From a virus, in the IMG/VR virus record IMGVR_UViG_3300032293_001730, positions 1-64,000 of that record: a DNA stretch of 64,000 nucleotides, one strand, 5' to 3'. A program made the position numbers and the translations under genes. Shown here in pieces: positions 41,557-49,098 of the stretch; positions within the stretch are counted from its first letter, which is position 1; every line of letters begins with the position of its first letter. The notes beneath the pieces were generated by a model, which was not told the DNA's origin, ran no database searches, and saw only the letters and a program-made list of their open reading frames with translations.

Positions 41557-42287
41557 AGAACGTCATTCTCAGGGGCGACTGCCTGAAGGTCCTGCCGACT
41601 CTCCCGAGAGAGAGCGTCGACCTCGTCGTCGCGGACCCGCCATACAACATCGGCGTTGACTACGGCAACGGCAAGAAAGCCGATCGCCGCGACGACTACT
41701 GGGGCTGGTGCGAGCGGTGGATCGGCTGGTGCTACCGAGCACTCAAGCCGACGGGATCGCTCTGGATCATCAGCGGCCAGGAGCACGGCGCGGAGATCGA
41801 CATCGCGATCCAGCGTGCTGGGATGACGATGCGGAACCGGATCACTTGGCATGAGACATTCGGCGTCTATTGCCACGGGAAGTTCGGCCGCACGAGCCGG
41901 CCGCTCTTCTACGCGACCAAGTCTCCGAAGGGCTTCACGTTCAATCGCGAGGCCGTCACGATCCCGTCCGCTCGACAGGCGAAGTACGGCGACAGGCGTG
42001 CCGCCCCGGGCGGGAAAATCATGGGCGACGTGTGGCAGATCAATCGCGTCTGCGGCACGTTCAAGGAACGCGTCAAGGGTGTGCCCACGCAGCTTCCCGT
42101 GGAACTCGTGCAGCGAATCATCGGCGTGTCGAGCAATCCCGGCGACATCGTGCTCGACCCGTTTGCAGGCAGCGGAACGTCCCTCGTCGTCGCGAAGGCG
42201 ATGGGGCGTGAGGCGATTGGGATCGAACTGAACCCCGACTATGCCGCCATCGCGAGTCGGCGTTTTGAAGGAGCGAAGACAGCATGA
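41553..42287 (+). CDS. DNA methyltransferase, beta class (N4-C or N6-A)
   Basis: The 244-residue enzyme transfers a methyl group from AdoMet to DNA. The catalytic motif DPPYNIGVDYG comes first (about residue 30), and the AdoMet-binding motif DPFAGSGTSLVVAKAMGRE lies near the C-terminus, which is the beta-class order. RNRITWHETFG and a substrate loop lie between. No restriction enzyme partner is visible, so it is probably a solitary enzyme protecting phage DNA or affecting gene control. Confidence 0.9.
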   Translation: MKNVILRGDCLKVLPTLPRESVDLVVADPPYNIGVDYGNGKKADRRDDYWGWCERWIGWCYRALKPTGSLWIISGQEHGAEIDIAIQRAGMTMRNRITWHETFGVYCHGKFGRTSRPLFYATKSPKGFTFNREAVTIPSARQAKYGDRRAAPGGKIMGDVWQINRVCGTFKERVKGVPTQLPVELVQRIIGVSSNPGDIVLDPFAGSGTSLVVAKAMGREAIGIELNPDYAAIASRRFEGAKTA

Positions 42288-42601
42288 GCGCGAGAATGTG
42301 GCCGTACCTGATCGAAGCCGTTGAGCAATGGGCATTGGATCGCAGGATTATCCCCAACTCGTCACCGCAGGCTCAGCTAATGAAAACGATGAGCGAACTC
42401 GGAGAACTTGCCGACGCCACGCTCAAGGACGACGACGAAGGAATCGTCGACGGACTCGGTGACGTTCTCGTGACGCTCGTCATCTACGCGAAGCTCCAGG
42501 GAGTCGATCTGGGGGCTTGCCTCGCTTCCGCATACGACGTCATCAAGGATCGTCGCGGAACGCTCACGCCGGAGGGCGTCTTCGTGAAGGAGGAGCCATG
42601 A
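42284..42601 (+). CDS. MazG-like nucleotide pyrophosphohydrolase
   Basis: The 105-residue all-helical protein has KTMSELGELADATLKDDDEGIVDGLGDVLVTLVIYA across its core, the acidic metal-binding pattern of small MazG-like NTP pyrophosphohydrolases. It could clean or reshape the nucleotide pool or affect (p)ppGpp. It overlaps neighbours on both sides by 4 nt. Confidence 0.8.
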   Translation: MSARMWPYLIEAVEQWALDRRIIPNSSPQAQLMKTMSELGELADATLKDDDEGIVDGLGDVLVTLVIYAKLQGVDLGACLASAYDVIKDRRGTLTPEGVFVKEEP

Positions 42602-42936
42602 GGCCTCTCCTCTACATCGCGGCCCCGTACACTCGGCCCGAGCCGGTCCACAACCTGCACGGCGTCTGCCGTGTGGCGATGGAAATCTACGAGCGGACGG
42701 AGTGGTGCCCGTTTGTGCCGCACCTGTCGCTCGTATGGCAGGCGGTGACGCCACGAGACTACGACCACTGGATCAATTACGACCTGCATGTCATGCGGCA
42801 ATGTCAGGCGGTGGTCCGGCTTCCAGGCGAATCTCCCGGCGCGGACGGCGAGATCGAGGAAGCGAAGAGACTTGGGATCAGAATTGTGTCGCTTGAAGAA
42901 CTGCCGCCCGAGGCCCTGGAGCACTGGCACCTATGA
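42598..42936 (+). CDS. nucleoside 2-deoxyribosyltransferase-like protein (DUF4406/DUF1937 type)
   Basis: The 112-residue protein starts MRPLLYIAAPYT, the Rossmann-like opening of this group, and has YDLHVMRQCQAVVRLPGES, PGADGEIEEAKRLGIRIV near the end. Related phage proteins are linked to nucleoside salvage. The true substrate is unknown. It is coupled to the MazG-like gene by ATGA. Confidence 0.75.
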   Translation: MRPLLYIAAPYTRPEPVHNLHGVCRVAMEIYERTEWCPFVPHLSLVWQAVTPRDYDHWINYDLHVMRQCQAVVRLPGESPGADGEIEEAKRLGIRIVSLEELPPEALEHWHL

Positions 42937-43142
42937 AACTTATTTCGGAAGCCGTTGGCACCATCGCGTTCATCGCGACCTTGTATCTCATCTTGGGATT
43001 CATCGTGATGACGGCGTGGAACTGGTCGATGCCGCCGCTTTTTTCGTTGCCTCGTGCGACGTGGCTCAACGGAGTGGGCCTCGCACTTTTGGCGGCGTCT
43101 TTTCGTCCGGCGAATCGCCCTATTGCAAAGCCGCAGCAATAG
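42933..43142 (+). CDS. small membrane protein
   Basis: The 69-residue protein has one strong membrane helix (TIAFIATLYLILGFIVMTAW) and a second weaker one (GVGLALLAASF). The ATG overlaps the previous stop. It could be holin-like, but no lysis gene is nearby. Confidence 0.55.
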   Translation: MKLISEAVGTIAFIATLYLILGFIVMTAWNWSMPPLFSLPRATWLNGVGLALLAASFRPANRPIAKPQQ

Positions 43143-43150
43143 GTGTATGA
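43123..43150 (+). promoter_or_regulatory. sigma70-like promoter TTGCAA-16-TATGAT without operator
   Basis: TTGCAA at 43123 and TATGAT at 43145 have a 16-nt spacer that lacks the CACCG palindrome. It lies 27 nt before ATG 43178, whose site is AGGAGA. Confidence 0.6.
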
Positions 43151-43177
43151 TTGGGCTCCCCTTCAGGAGAAGCCCAC

Positions 43178-43546
43178 ATGCCCACCAAGATTCTGACCAA
43201 AGCTGACGAGATCGCGACCATCCGCGAGTTCGTCGTCAGCCTGCCCGAAGTGTCCTATCTGCGGTCGGCCCTGGAGCCGTTCGCAGAGGAGTTCGCGAGG
43301 GACATCTACTCGGACCTCGTGCCCCAGGTGCGTGACTCCTGGAACGCCAGGATCGAGGCCGATCGTGAGACGAAGGTCGCACGCGAAGAGCTTCGTGCTG
43401 TCCAGGCGGAGATCAAGAAGGCCCGCCAGGAGGCGGCCATCGAGGCGGCCCGCATCATCCGGCTCCGTGATGCTTTCCAGAGCATCAGGACGTCGGCCGG
43501 TGCTGGCGAACGTGCGATCAACGAGATTGTCGAGTCACTCAAGTAA
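43178..43546 (+). CDS. hypothetical helical protein
   Basis: The 122-residue protein is almost all charged helix (EADRETKVAREELRAVQAEI, KKARQEAAIEAARIIRLRDA), so a coiled coil is likely. ATG 43178 was chosen because AGGAGAAGCCCAC precedes it. An earlier in-frame start lacks a site. It has its own promoter and no named family. Confidence 0.6.
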   Translation: MPTKILTKADEIATIREFVVSLPEVSYLRSALEPFAEEFARDIYSDLVPQVRDSWNARIEADRETKVAREELRAVQAEIKKARQEAAIEAARIIRLRDAFQSIRTSAGAGERAINEIVESLK

Positions 43547-43564
43547 AGTCTGGAGACGATAACC

Positions 43565-43963
43565 ATGATCGAACTCAAGGAACCGTTTTTCATCTCGTCG
43601 AGGCTTCTGCCTGCCGTGAAGGTCGGTGGAACGACGGTGAGCATCGAGTACGCCGGCACCCGGCTGCCGGACGGTCGCGTTCCATATCGGTACTTCCTCG
43701 ACTTCCCCGACGGGACGGAGCACGTCGGAGAGGACCTGAAGTCGGGAGCGTTCGGAGGGACGCTGCGGCAGGGAATGGAGTCCCTGCTTGCGTTCCTCGA
43801 AGCATGCGGAGAGTCGAGAAATCCACGCTACGGAGACCACGGCGAGAACGCGGACCTGTTCCCCGAGTTGATCGGAGACTGGGCGTATCAAAACAGCGAC
43901 GAGATCACGAGCGTCAGGCTCTGGATCGAGGAGACGGATGGGTGCTGCATTGAAACTCGTTAG
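43565..43963 (+). CDS. hypothetical protein
   Basis: The 132-residue protein has a beta-rich first half (VKVGGTTVSIEYAGTRLPDG, PYRYFLDFPDGTEHVGEDLK) and an acidic helical second half. GGAGA precedes ATG 43565. It overlaps the next gene by 26 nt. No family was recognised. Confidence 0.55.
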   Translation: MIELKEPFFISSRLLPAVKVGGTTVSIEYAGTRLPDGRVPYRYFLDFPDGTEHVGEDLKSGAFGGTLRQGMESLLAFLEACGESRNPRYGDHGENADLFPELIGDWAYQNSDEITSVRLWIEETDGCCIETR

Positions 43964-44135
43964 GGTCGCTTCAGGTTGGTACGAGACGCGGTGTGGGCGG
44001 TACTCCGTCCTCGTCGCGAACGGAGCCTGGAAGGCCGTCGAGAACGGAACACTTGCAAGCGAAGCCTTTCGCACGAAGCGAGAGGCGGTCGAATCAATTG
44101 CACGGAGGCTGACGGAGGAACGGACAACAGCGTAG
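43938..44135 (+). CDS. hypothetical small protein
   Basis: The 65-residue protein reads LKLVRVASGWYETRCGRYSV, then a helix FRTKREAVESIARRLTEERTTA. A short beta-hairpin plus helix layout recurs in several accessory genes of this window. It overlaps the previous gene. The function is unknown. Confidence 0.5.
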   Translation: MGAALKLVRVASGWYETRCGRYSVLVANGAWKAVENGTLASEAFRTKREAVESIARRLTEERTTA

Positions 44136-44270
44136 GAGGGAAGGCATGGTCACAGCCTTATTAGGTTAACGCTCCGCCGTGAGCGTCAGCGGCTTGTCAA
44201 CACGGCCGCATCGGTCGCCCAGTCGGAAGGTGGCGAGTAACGTCCGACATAGTCCTTTGCATCTCCTGGC

Positions 44271-44309
44271 GGGGCCGGCACTGTGCCCAAGCGGTGCCGG
44301 CCCCGTTTT
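44271..44309 (+). terminator. intrinsic terminator
   Basis: GGGGCCGGCAC (44271-44281) pairs with GTGCCGGCCCC (44294-44304) and GTTTTG follows. Confidence 0.8.
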
Positions 44310-44316
44310 GCTTCGC

Positions 44317-44345
44317 TTGCCAATGCTGCGGGGTCGGTGTATACT
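44317..44345 (+). promoter_or_regulatory. operator-class promoter, divergent spacer
   Basis: TTGCCA (44317) and TATACT (44340) have a 17-nt spacer. The right half CGGTG is present, but the left half is CTGCG instead of CACCG, so repressor binding may be weaker here. It drives 44368. Confidence 0.7.
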
Positions 44346-44367
44346 TGAGCGACCACTGGAGGAAGCG

Positions 44368-44904
44368 ATGAAGACCACCATCCTGACACACGACGCACTC
44401 GGCAACCCGATTCACACTTTCACCGTCACCTTCACCGAGGTATGCGGCGAGGGGCGGTCATGGTCCTGCCGCATTCGAGAAACGGATCGCACGATCGTCG
44501 GGCAGTGGGCCCGTGCCGTGAACTGTCTCGCCAAAGACCCTTCGATCGGGCGGGTACGGTGCGACAGGCTTGGGCCAAGGATTTTTTGGCAACCAGAAGA
44601 AGGGCCGAGGCTTGGGGCTCTGGGCACGATCGTCGTCCACCTTGATTCCGGAGAAACGGTCAAGATCAAAGCCGTGGCGACGTACAGCCGGCCGGCAATC
44701 TCCTGGAAGTACGAATACCTGCTCGATTCGGCGGGTCGCGTCCCGCATGTCGGGGCAAAGAAGTGGATCGGCCGAGTAGACGGAGAAGTCCGGTTCATCG
44801 TTCAGAAGGACGGCGGCACCTGGAAATCGTCCACTGCGGACTGGGTGGACCGCTCGAAGACGAAGGAAGAAGCGTTCTCGAAGTGCGAGGAGAAGCTGAA
44901 GTGA
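44368..44904 (+). CDS. hypothetical accessory protein
   Basis: The 178-residue protein is beta-rich in the first part (TVTFTEVCGEGRSWSCRIRE) and mixed later (GTIVVHLDSGETVKIKAVAT, WIGRVDGEVRFIVQKDGGTW). ATG 44368 follows GGAGG and the promoter at 44317. The next gene starts GTG in its stop. No family was recognised. Confidence 0.6.
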   Translation: MKTTILTHDALGNPIHTFTVTFTEVCGEGRSWSCRIRETDRTIVGQWARAVNCLAKDPSIGRVRCDRLGPRIFWQPEEGPRLGALGTIVVHLDSGETVKIKAVATYSRPAISWKYEYLLDSAGRVPHVGAKKWIGRVDGEVRFIVQKDGGTWKSSTADWVDRSKTKEEAFSKCEEKLK

Positions 44905-45341
44905 AGTACATCTACCACGACGGCGGCCGCGAGGCTGCCGGATACTCGGGCAAGGCCTCGGACTGCGTGTGCCGGTCCATCGCCATCGCGTCGGGCATCG
45001 ACTACCAGGAAATCTACGATCGTCTCGCGGACGGCAACGCCACGCAGCGTGGGGCGTCTCGTGGCCGCACGGCACGCAACGGCATCATCACGCAACGCCA
45101 GTGGTTCAAGGACTACATGGCGTGGCTCGGGTTCGAGTGGACGCCCACGATGAAGGTCGGCCGGGGCTGCACGGTCCACCTCCGGTCCGAGGAGCTTCCC
45201 CTCGGTCGACTCGTGGTGGCGGTGAGCAAGCACTACACGGCGGTGATCGACGGCACGATCTACGACACGCATGACTGCTCCCGTGGTGGGACGCGGTGTG
45301 TGTACGGGTACTGGACCTGGAAGGGAGAGGCTCATGTCTAA
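44901..45341 (+). CDS. papain-like cysteine peptidase-type protein
   Basis: The 146-residue protein begins at GTG 44901. DCVCRSIAIASGIDYQEIYD places a Cys at a helix start, KHYTAVIDGTIYDTHDCS gives a His and a downstream Asp, so a Cys-His-Asp triad is possible. This layout, ending RCVYGYW, recurs in phage proteins of unknown substrate. A role in cleaving a host or phage peptide is inferred from the fold only. GTGA coupling links it to the preceding gene. Confidence 0.65.
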   Translation: MKYIYHDGGREAAGYSGKASDCVCRSIAIASGIDYQEIYDRLADGNATQRGASRGRTARNGIITQRQWFKDYMAWLGFEWTPTMKVGRGCTVHLRSEELPLGRLVVAVSKHYTAVIDGTIYDTHDCSRGGTRCVYGYWTWKGEAHV

Positions 45342-45768
45342 AGCTGACTACGAAATCGTTCTCGCGTTTCGCGACATCGTGTTCATCGTCGACCTCGACC
45401 GAGGCGGGCGGAGCGTCACGAACGACGCCGAGGCTGTCTGGGCTGAGGTCCAGTCGCAGCGTCCAGGCGTTCGACTCGTCTACCGCGACTCTATGGGGCG
45501 GTGGGACGAGATCATCGGCGGCTCGGAGTTCAAGCCATACCACGGCGACCGTCCGGCGATCGAGGTCTGCGAGTGCTGCGAGCGAGTGTTCAGGAAGTGG
45601 GACCGCTGCACGAACGGCCGGTGCCCGAGGTGCCACGACAGGCATTGCACGAGCGGCGGCGAGACGTGCCCAGGTCACGGCCGGCGTTGGCCTGAGGGCG
45701 TCGTCGGGGACGTCGAGCACGAGAGGAAGATCGAGGGTCTCAGGAAGAAATATGGGGTGACGGCATGA
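45334..45768 (+). CDS. zinc-binding hypothetical protein
   Basis: The 144-residue protein has a basic alpha/beta first half (YEIVLAFRDIVFIVDLDRGG) and a Cys/His-rich second half: CECCERVF, CTNGRCPRCHDRHC and GGETCPGH. Several zinc sites are likely. It overlaps the peptidase-like gene by 8 nt. The function is unknown. Confidence 0.6.
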   Translation: MSKADYEIVLAFRDIVFIVDLDRGGRSVTNDAEAVWAEVQSQRPGVRLVYRDSMGRWDEIIGGSEFKPYHGDRPAIEVCECCERVFRKWDRCTNGRCPRCHDRHCTSGGETCPGHGRRWPEGVVGDVEHERKIEGLRKKYGVTA

Positions 45769-46184
45769 TCTACGCGAAGCACAAACGATTCGTTCTCTAC
45801 GGCGGCTATCTCGGGAACAGCAAGCTCACGTTCCGATTCGATCCTCACGACGACAATTCCAGCGTCGAGAAGAAGATCGGGCAACGGTGGGTGCCTGTGT
45901 TCCCTCGCAAGTATCGCTTCTGCGAGGACCTCGCCGATGAGGCTCGCATTTGCGAGGCGAGGGCAAGGCGAATTCCGGAGGACCTGTTCCGGTGTGAGTG
46001 GCGGATGATCAGCGATCGGCTCGACGCTCCAGTCAAGGGCTCCGGCGCCGTCCACTACAAGCCGACGAGGTGTGGGTATTTCTGCGGAACTGACAAGCAC
46101 GTCACCTCCAACGAGCGGACGACGGACGTCCGCAAGGTGACGTGCGATGGCTGCAAGAAAGCTATACGGGAGGCTGTGAGATGA
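45765..46184 (+). CDS. hypothetical protein with C-terminal Cys cluster
   Basis: The 139-residue protein has a beta-rich start (RFVLYGGYLGNSKLTFRFDP), an Arg/Glu-rich helix and an end with CGYFCGTDKHV and VTCDGCKKAIREAVR, which may bind zinc. ATGA overlap with the previous gene shows coupling. Confidence 0.55.
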   Translation: MIYAKHKRFVLYGGYLGNSKLTFRFDPHDDNSSVEKKIGQRWVPVFPRKYRFCEDLADEARICEARARRIPEDLFRCEWRMISDRLDAPVKGSGAVHYKPTRCGYFCGTDKHVTSNERTTDVRKVTCDGCKKAIREAVR

Positions 46185-46459
46185 AAAAGATCGCCTGGAT
46201 CACCTGGGGCCTGCCCCAACCGCAAAAGGTCGAGGTGGTCGGTCCTCTGAGGCCCGGCAACACGATCGTGAAGTTCAAGGGCGTGTCGCCGTCCGTACCG
46301 GACGAACACATCCACGAGACGGAAGCGGCCGCGTGGTCGAGACTCATCAGAGACGCAGAGAGAAACTTGGATCACGCAGTCGCGAGGCTGGAGTGGCTCC
46401 GCCAGGAGCGAGAAAACTGTTTGACCAATACACCGACAGCGGAGACAATGAACCCATGA
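46181..46459 (+). CDS. hypothetical protein
   Basis: The 92-residue protein has a short beta first half (AWITWGLPQPQKVEVVGPLR) and a long helix (AAWSRLIRDAERNLDHAVAR). It overlaps both neighbours by 4 nt. No family was recognised. Confidence 0.5.
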   Translation: MKKIAWITWGLPQPQKVEVVGPLRPGNTIVKFKGVSPSVPDEHIHETEAAAWSRLIRDAERNLDHAVARLEWLRQERENCLTNTPTAETMNP

Positions 46460-46728
46460 TGAAGAAACCCAAATACGTTCTGGAGCCGAGCAGCGAGCGT
46501 CGCGTCGCGGCCCGCGAGGCCGCCCGTATCCTCGACTGTTCGATGGGGCACTTGCGAGCACTGGCCCGCAAAGAGGTCCTCAAGTCCTGGAAGATCGGCC
46601 CGAGCACGGTGCTGTACAGCCTCGACGAGATCGTGGCCTACGGCACTGAAAAGGCCAAGGGCCGGAAGGCCGGCAAGGTTCGCGGCGCTCGGCCCCAGGG
46701 ATTCTCGCCAGACCTATCCGGCGAATAA
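46456..46728 (+). CDS. excisionase-like helix-turn-helix protein
   Basis: The 90-residue protein has VAAREAARILDCSMGHLRAL followed by ARKEVLKSWKIGPSTVLYSL, the winged-helix layout of MerR-like excisionases (helix pair plus a wing that ends in a hydrophobic strand). The C-terminus is basic. It may be the Xis partner of the integrase or a local regulator. The distance from the integrase favours the second. It ends the operon started at 44317. Confidence 0.75.
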   Translation: MMKKPKYVLEPSSERRVAAREAARILDCSMGHLRALARKEVLKSWKIGPSTVLYSLDEIVAYGTEKAKGRKAGKVRGARPQGFSPDLSGE

Positions 46729-46761
46729 AACTCCCGTCTTTCTCGGCCATTTGCGGCCCAC

Positions 46762-46790
46762 TTGCAATGCACCGAGACCGGTGGTATGAT
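46762..46790 (+). promoter_or_regulatory. operator-class promoter
   Basis: TTGCAA (46762) and TATGAT (46785) have a 17-nt spacer holding CACCG-AGAC-CGGTG. It drives 46816. Confidence 0.85.
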
Positions 46791-46815
46791 GCTGGGGTCA
46801 CGAGGAGACATCGAC

Positions 46816-47031
46816 ATGAAAACGGTTCGTCCAATCTCGTTCTTCCCGCCGTCGTCCGGCAAGGGCAAGTGGCACGCGGCCGCTGCGTGCAGCACCCTCT
46901 CGGCGTGCGGCTCGGGGGCGACGGTCAACTCGCTCGGGTTTCAGCGGATTCAGGTCGAGGGCGGAGTCGATGCGAAGTGGGTTCATCCGATTTGTTGCCG
47001 TCGGTGTCTCAAGCAAGCCTGCGGGGAGTAA
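46816..47031 (+). CDS. small Cys-rich protein
   Basis: The 71-residue protein has KWHAAAACSTLSACGSG and a C-terminal HPICCRRCLKQACGE, so it probably binds a metal. ATG 46816 follows GAGGAGACATCGAC and its own operator promoter. The function is unknown. Confidence 0.6.
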   Translation: MKTVRPISFFPPSSGKGKWHAAAACSTLSACGSGATVNSLGFQRIQVEGGVDAKWVHPICCRRCLKQACGE

Positions 47032-47035
47032 CACG

Positions 47036-47554
47036 ATGCCCTACAAATTCCTTCGAGTCACGAGCAACGACGGCCGGTGCGAGAAGTGCGGCACGGCCTG
47101 CCCGAAGCGTCGGGTCGAGGTGCTGCCCGTCGACGCCGATGGCAACGCCTGCGGAGAGGTGCAACTCTGGGGCGTGAACTGCGCCGCCTTCGCCCGCTAC
47201 GGCAGCAAGTCGCAGCGGCACCAGCAGGCCGTCGTCAACGAGGCCGTTACCGCCGAGGCTGGTCGCGCCTACTGGGAGAAGGCCCGCCTGGGGCGTGTCG
47301 CCGTCGCCGGTCAATCCTACGACTTCGGCGGGCCGGCGACTGTCGTAGTCTGCGGCAGCGGCGAGAACTCCTGCCCAGAGGGGCTTGCCAACCGCCTGTA
47401 CCACCGCACCGGCCGAAACCTGATCGGCAGCTACTTCGCTCGCGGCCCCCAGGGCGAGGTTGTGCGTGTCGACGGCAGCGACGCGGCCGACGTGCAGTTC
47501 TTCGCGGATCGTGGGTATGTTCAGTGCTCGAACCCCGTGGAGGCTGCGACATGA
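47036..47554 (+). CDS. hypothetical protein with N-terminal zinc-like knuckle
   Basis: The 172-residue protein opens with a CEKCGTACPKR knuckle and EVQLWGVNCAAF, then a helix AVVNEAVTAEAGRAYWEKAR and a beta end. The pattern resembles a small zinc-binding domain joined to an unknown domain. It is in an operon with 46816 and overlaps 47551 (ATGA). Confidence 0.55.
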   Translation: MPYKFLRVTSNDGRCEKCGTACPKRRVEVLPVDADGNACGEVQLWGVNCAAFARYGSKSQRHQQAVVNEAVTAEAGRAYWEKARLGRVAVAGQSYDFGGPATVVVCGSGENSCPEGLANRLYHRTGRNLIGSYFARGPQGEVVRVDGSDAADVQFFADRGYVQCSNPVEAAT

Positions 47555-47772
47555 ACAAGCCCCAAAGGCTGTACGAGGTCACCACACCGGCTGGCAAAGT
47601 GCTGCCGCTCCGGCGAGGCCTCCAGTTCCGCCACAAGCGAATCATCGACGCCCAGTGCGTCGTCACCCGGGTGTGTCGCGGCATGGTGTACTACAAGGTC
47701 CTCCCCAATAGCTCCAGCGACTGCTTCCCCGTCGACCAGTTCGACCGATGGGCCGAAATCCCCGTGGAATAG
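47551..47772 (+). CDS. small beta-type hypothetical protein
   Basis: The 73-residue protein (RLYEVTTPAGKVLPLRRGLQ, CVVTRVCRGMVYYKVLP) looks like a short beta barrel of the SH3 or Tudor size class. It ends the operon. No binding partner can be named. Confidence 0.5.
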   Translation: MNKPQRLYEVTTPAGKVLPLRRGLQFRHKRIIDAQCVVTRVCRGMVYYKVLPNSSSDCFPVDQFDRWAEIPVE

Positions 47773-47778
47773 CCCCCC

Positions 47779-47807
47779 TTGCAATGCACCGACGTCGGTG
47801 CTATACT
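47779..47807 (+). promoter_or_regulatory. operator-class promoter
   Basis: TTGCAA (47779) and TATACT (47802) flank a perfect dyad CACCG-ACGT-CGGTG. It drives 47831. Confidence 0.88.
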
Positions 47808-47830
47808 TGGGGCACCCCAGGAGAAATACC

Positions 47831-48766
47831 ATGACCGACCTCAGCATCCTCTCGCCCTCCGAAGTCGACACGATCTACCTGAAGCGGCTTGCCTCCTACG
47901 ACCGTGCTGCGAACGCCCTCGGCTATGCGACCGACCGCGTCCTCCGCGAGTCGGGCGATCAAGTCGGCGTCCAGACCGGCCGCCGCGCATGGTCCTGGCA
48001 CATCGTCCGCAAGGGCACGACCCTGCCGAGCTACCCGGTCTACGCCGACGTCCAGCCGCACCTCCTGACGGTCCAAGAGTGCGTCGACGGCCGTCTGGCG
48101 TCGGCTGAAAGCCTGGACGCCCTGGCCCAGGCCACGACCGTCTGCCGCGAGGCCCAGTCGGCCTGCCGCGAGGTCGAGGTCGAGTACGCTCGCCGACCCT
48201 GGAGTCGCTACTGGCTCGTCACGTCGAGCGACGGGCACATCCACCGCTCGTGCCATTGCTCGACGTGCAATAAGGGCCTCCGCCGCACGGGGTTCGCTCT
48301 GACGCCGTTCCTGAGCGGCAAGTCTGACGCCGATGCCGTTGCCGACCTGGGCCCGGCGCTGTGCAGCGTCTGCTTCCCGGACGCCCCGGTCGAGTCGAGG
48401 GAGCAGTCCCGCATCCCGGCCCGGCTCGCCCTGGCCCTCGCCGAGGAGGGCGTCGAGGCCTTCCAGAAGGCTCGCCAGGAGGCATCGGCCAAGCGGGCCG
48501 CTCGGTGCCCCGGCTCGGGCCAGCAAGGCATCCTGGACGGCCACCGGGCCTTCCACAAGTGCCCGGTCTGCGGCGAGTCTCAGCGGGCCACCGCAGGCGG
48601 CAAGTTTCGGCCCCACAAGCCGGCCCAGTTCTACATCGAGAACAACGACTACAAGGCCTGGAACGGCTCTGCCTGGGGCCCCCGCACGAAGGCCGCGATC
48701 TACGGGTCTTTCGACGAGGCCGAGGCGGTGGCGGCTCAGGTCAACGGCAAAGCGAGGAGGAAGTGA
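47831..48766 (+). CDS. hypothetical protein with several Cys/His clusters
   Basis: The 311-residue protein has a helical N-terminal third, a central metal-like cluster (HIHRSCHCSTCNKGLRRTGF, then ALCSVCFPD) and a late CPGSGQQG, HKCPVCGES. The end (FYIENNDYKAWNGSAWGPRTKAAIYGSFDEAEA) recurs in phage and planctomycete proteins as a small alpha/beta unit, from memory. It probably binds zinc and maybe nucleic acid. The ATG follows AGGAGA and the promoter at 47779. Confidence 0.6.
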   Translation: MTDLSILSPSEVDTIYLKRLASYDRAANALGYATDRVLRESGDQVGVQTGRRAWSWHIVRKGTTLPSYPVYADVQPHLLTVQECVDGRLASAESLDALAQATTVCREAQSACREVEVEYARRPWSRYWLVTSSDGHIHRSCHCSTCNKGLRRTGFALTPFLSGKSDADAVADLGPALCSVCFPDAPVESREQSRIPARLALALAEEGVEAFQKARQEASAKRAARCPGSGQQGILDGHRAFHKCPVCGESQRATAGGKFRPHKPAQFYIENNDYKAWNGSAWGPRTKAAIYGSFDEAEAVAAQVNGKARRK

Positions 48767-49011
48767 TGGAACTCGAAGAACCGCTCGATCCGAAGGAAGC
48801 CGCAGCCGCCATCCGGGGCATCGTGACGAACTGGAGGGCCTGCACTCAGGCCGCCGGGCTCGCCAAGAAGGCCGGGAGGGGCCGGGACGCCGTCGAGCCC
48901 CTGGCTGCCTCCCTGGCCGCGATCATCGAGGCTGCGGCGTGGCTGTCCCAGGGCGACGGCGAGGACCGGCTCGCCCTGGCCCGGGCGGTGGCCGAGGGGC
49001 TTGTGTCATAG
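48766..49011 (+). CDS. small helical protein
   Basis: The 81-residue protein is all helix (EEPLDPKEAAAAIRGIVTNW, ACTQAAGLAKKAGRGRDAVE). It starts in the previous stop (TGATG). The function is unknown. Confidence 0.55.
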   Translation: MELEEPLDPKEAAAAIRGIVTNWRACTQAAGLAKKAGRGRDAVEPLAASLAAIIEAAAWLSQGDGEDRLALARAVAEGLVS

Positions 49012-49027
49012 GCCGAAAACGACCCCC

Positions 49028-49056
49028 TTGCAATGCACCGAGGCCGGTGCTATACT
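49028..49056 (+). promoter_or_regulatory. operator-class promoter
   Basis: TTGCAA (49028) and TATACT (49051), 17-nt spacer with CACCG-AGGC-CGGTG. It drives 49099. Confidence 0.88.
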
Positions 49057-49098
49057 TGAGGCAGACGGGACGAGAAACCACTAACCAGGAGACGACCA

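Larger units (their letters stand above)
44136..44367. other. intergenic region with terminator and promoter
   Basis: The 232 bp hold no supported gene. A strong hairpin at 44271-44304 ends the early operon, and an operator-type promoter at 44317-44345 starts the accessory region. Confidence 0.7.

Noticed and set aside
43549-43558. GTCTGGAGAC as another box
   Set aside because: It lies 7 nt before the ATG and works as the Shine-Dalgarno sequence.
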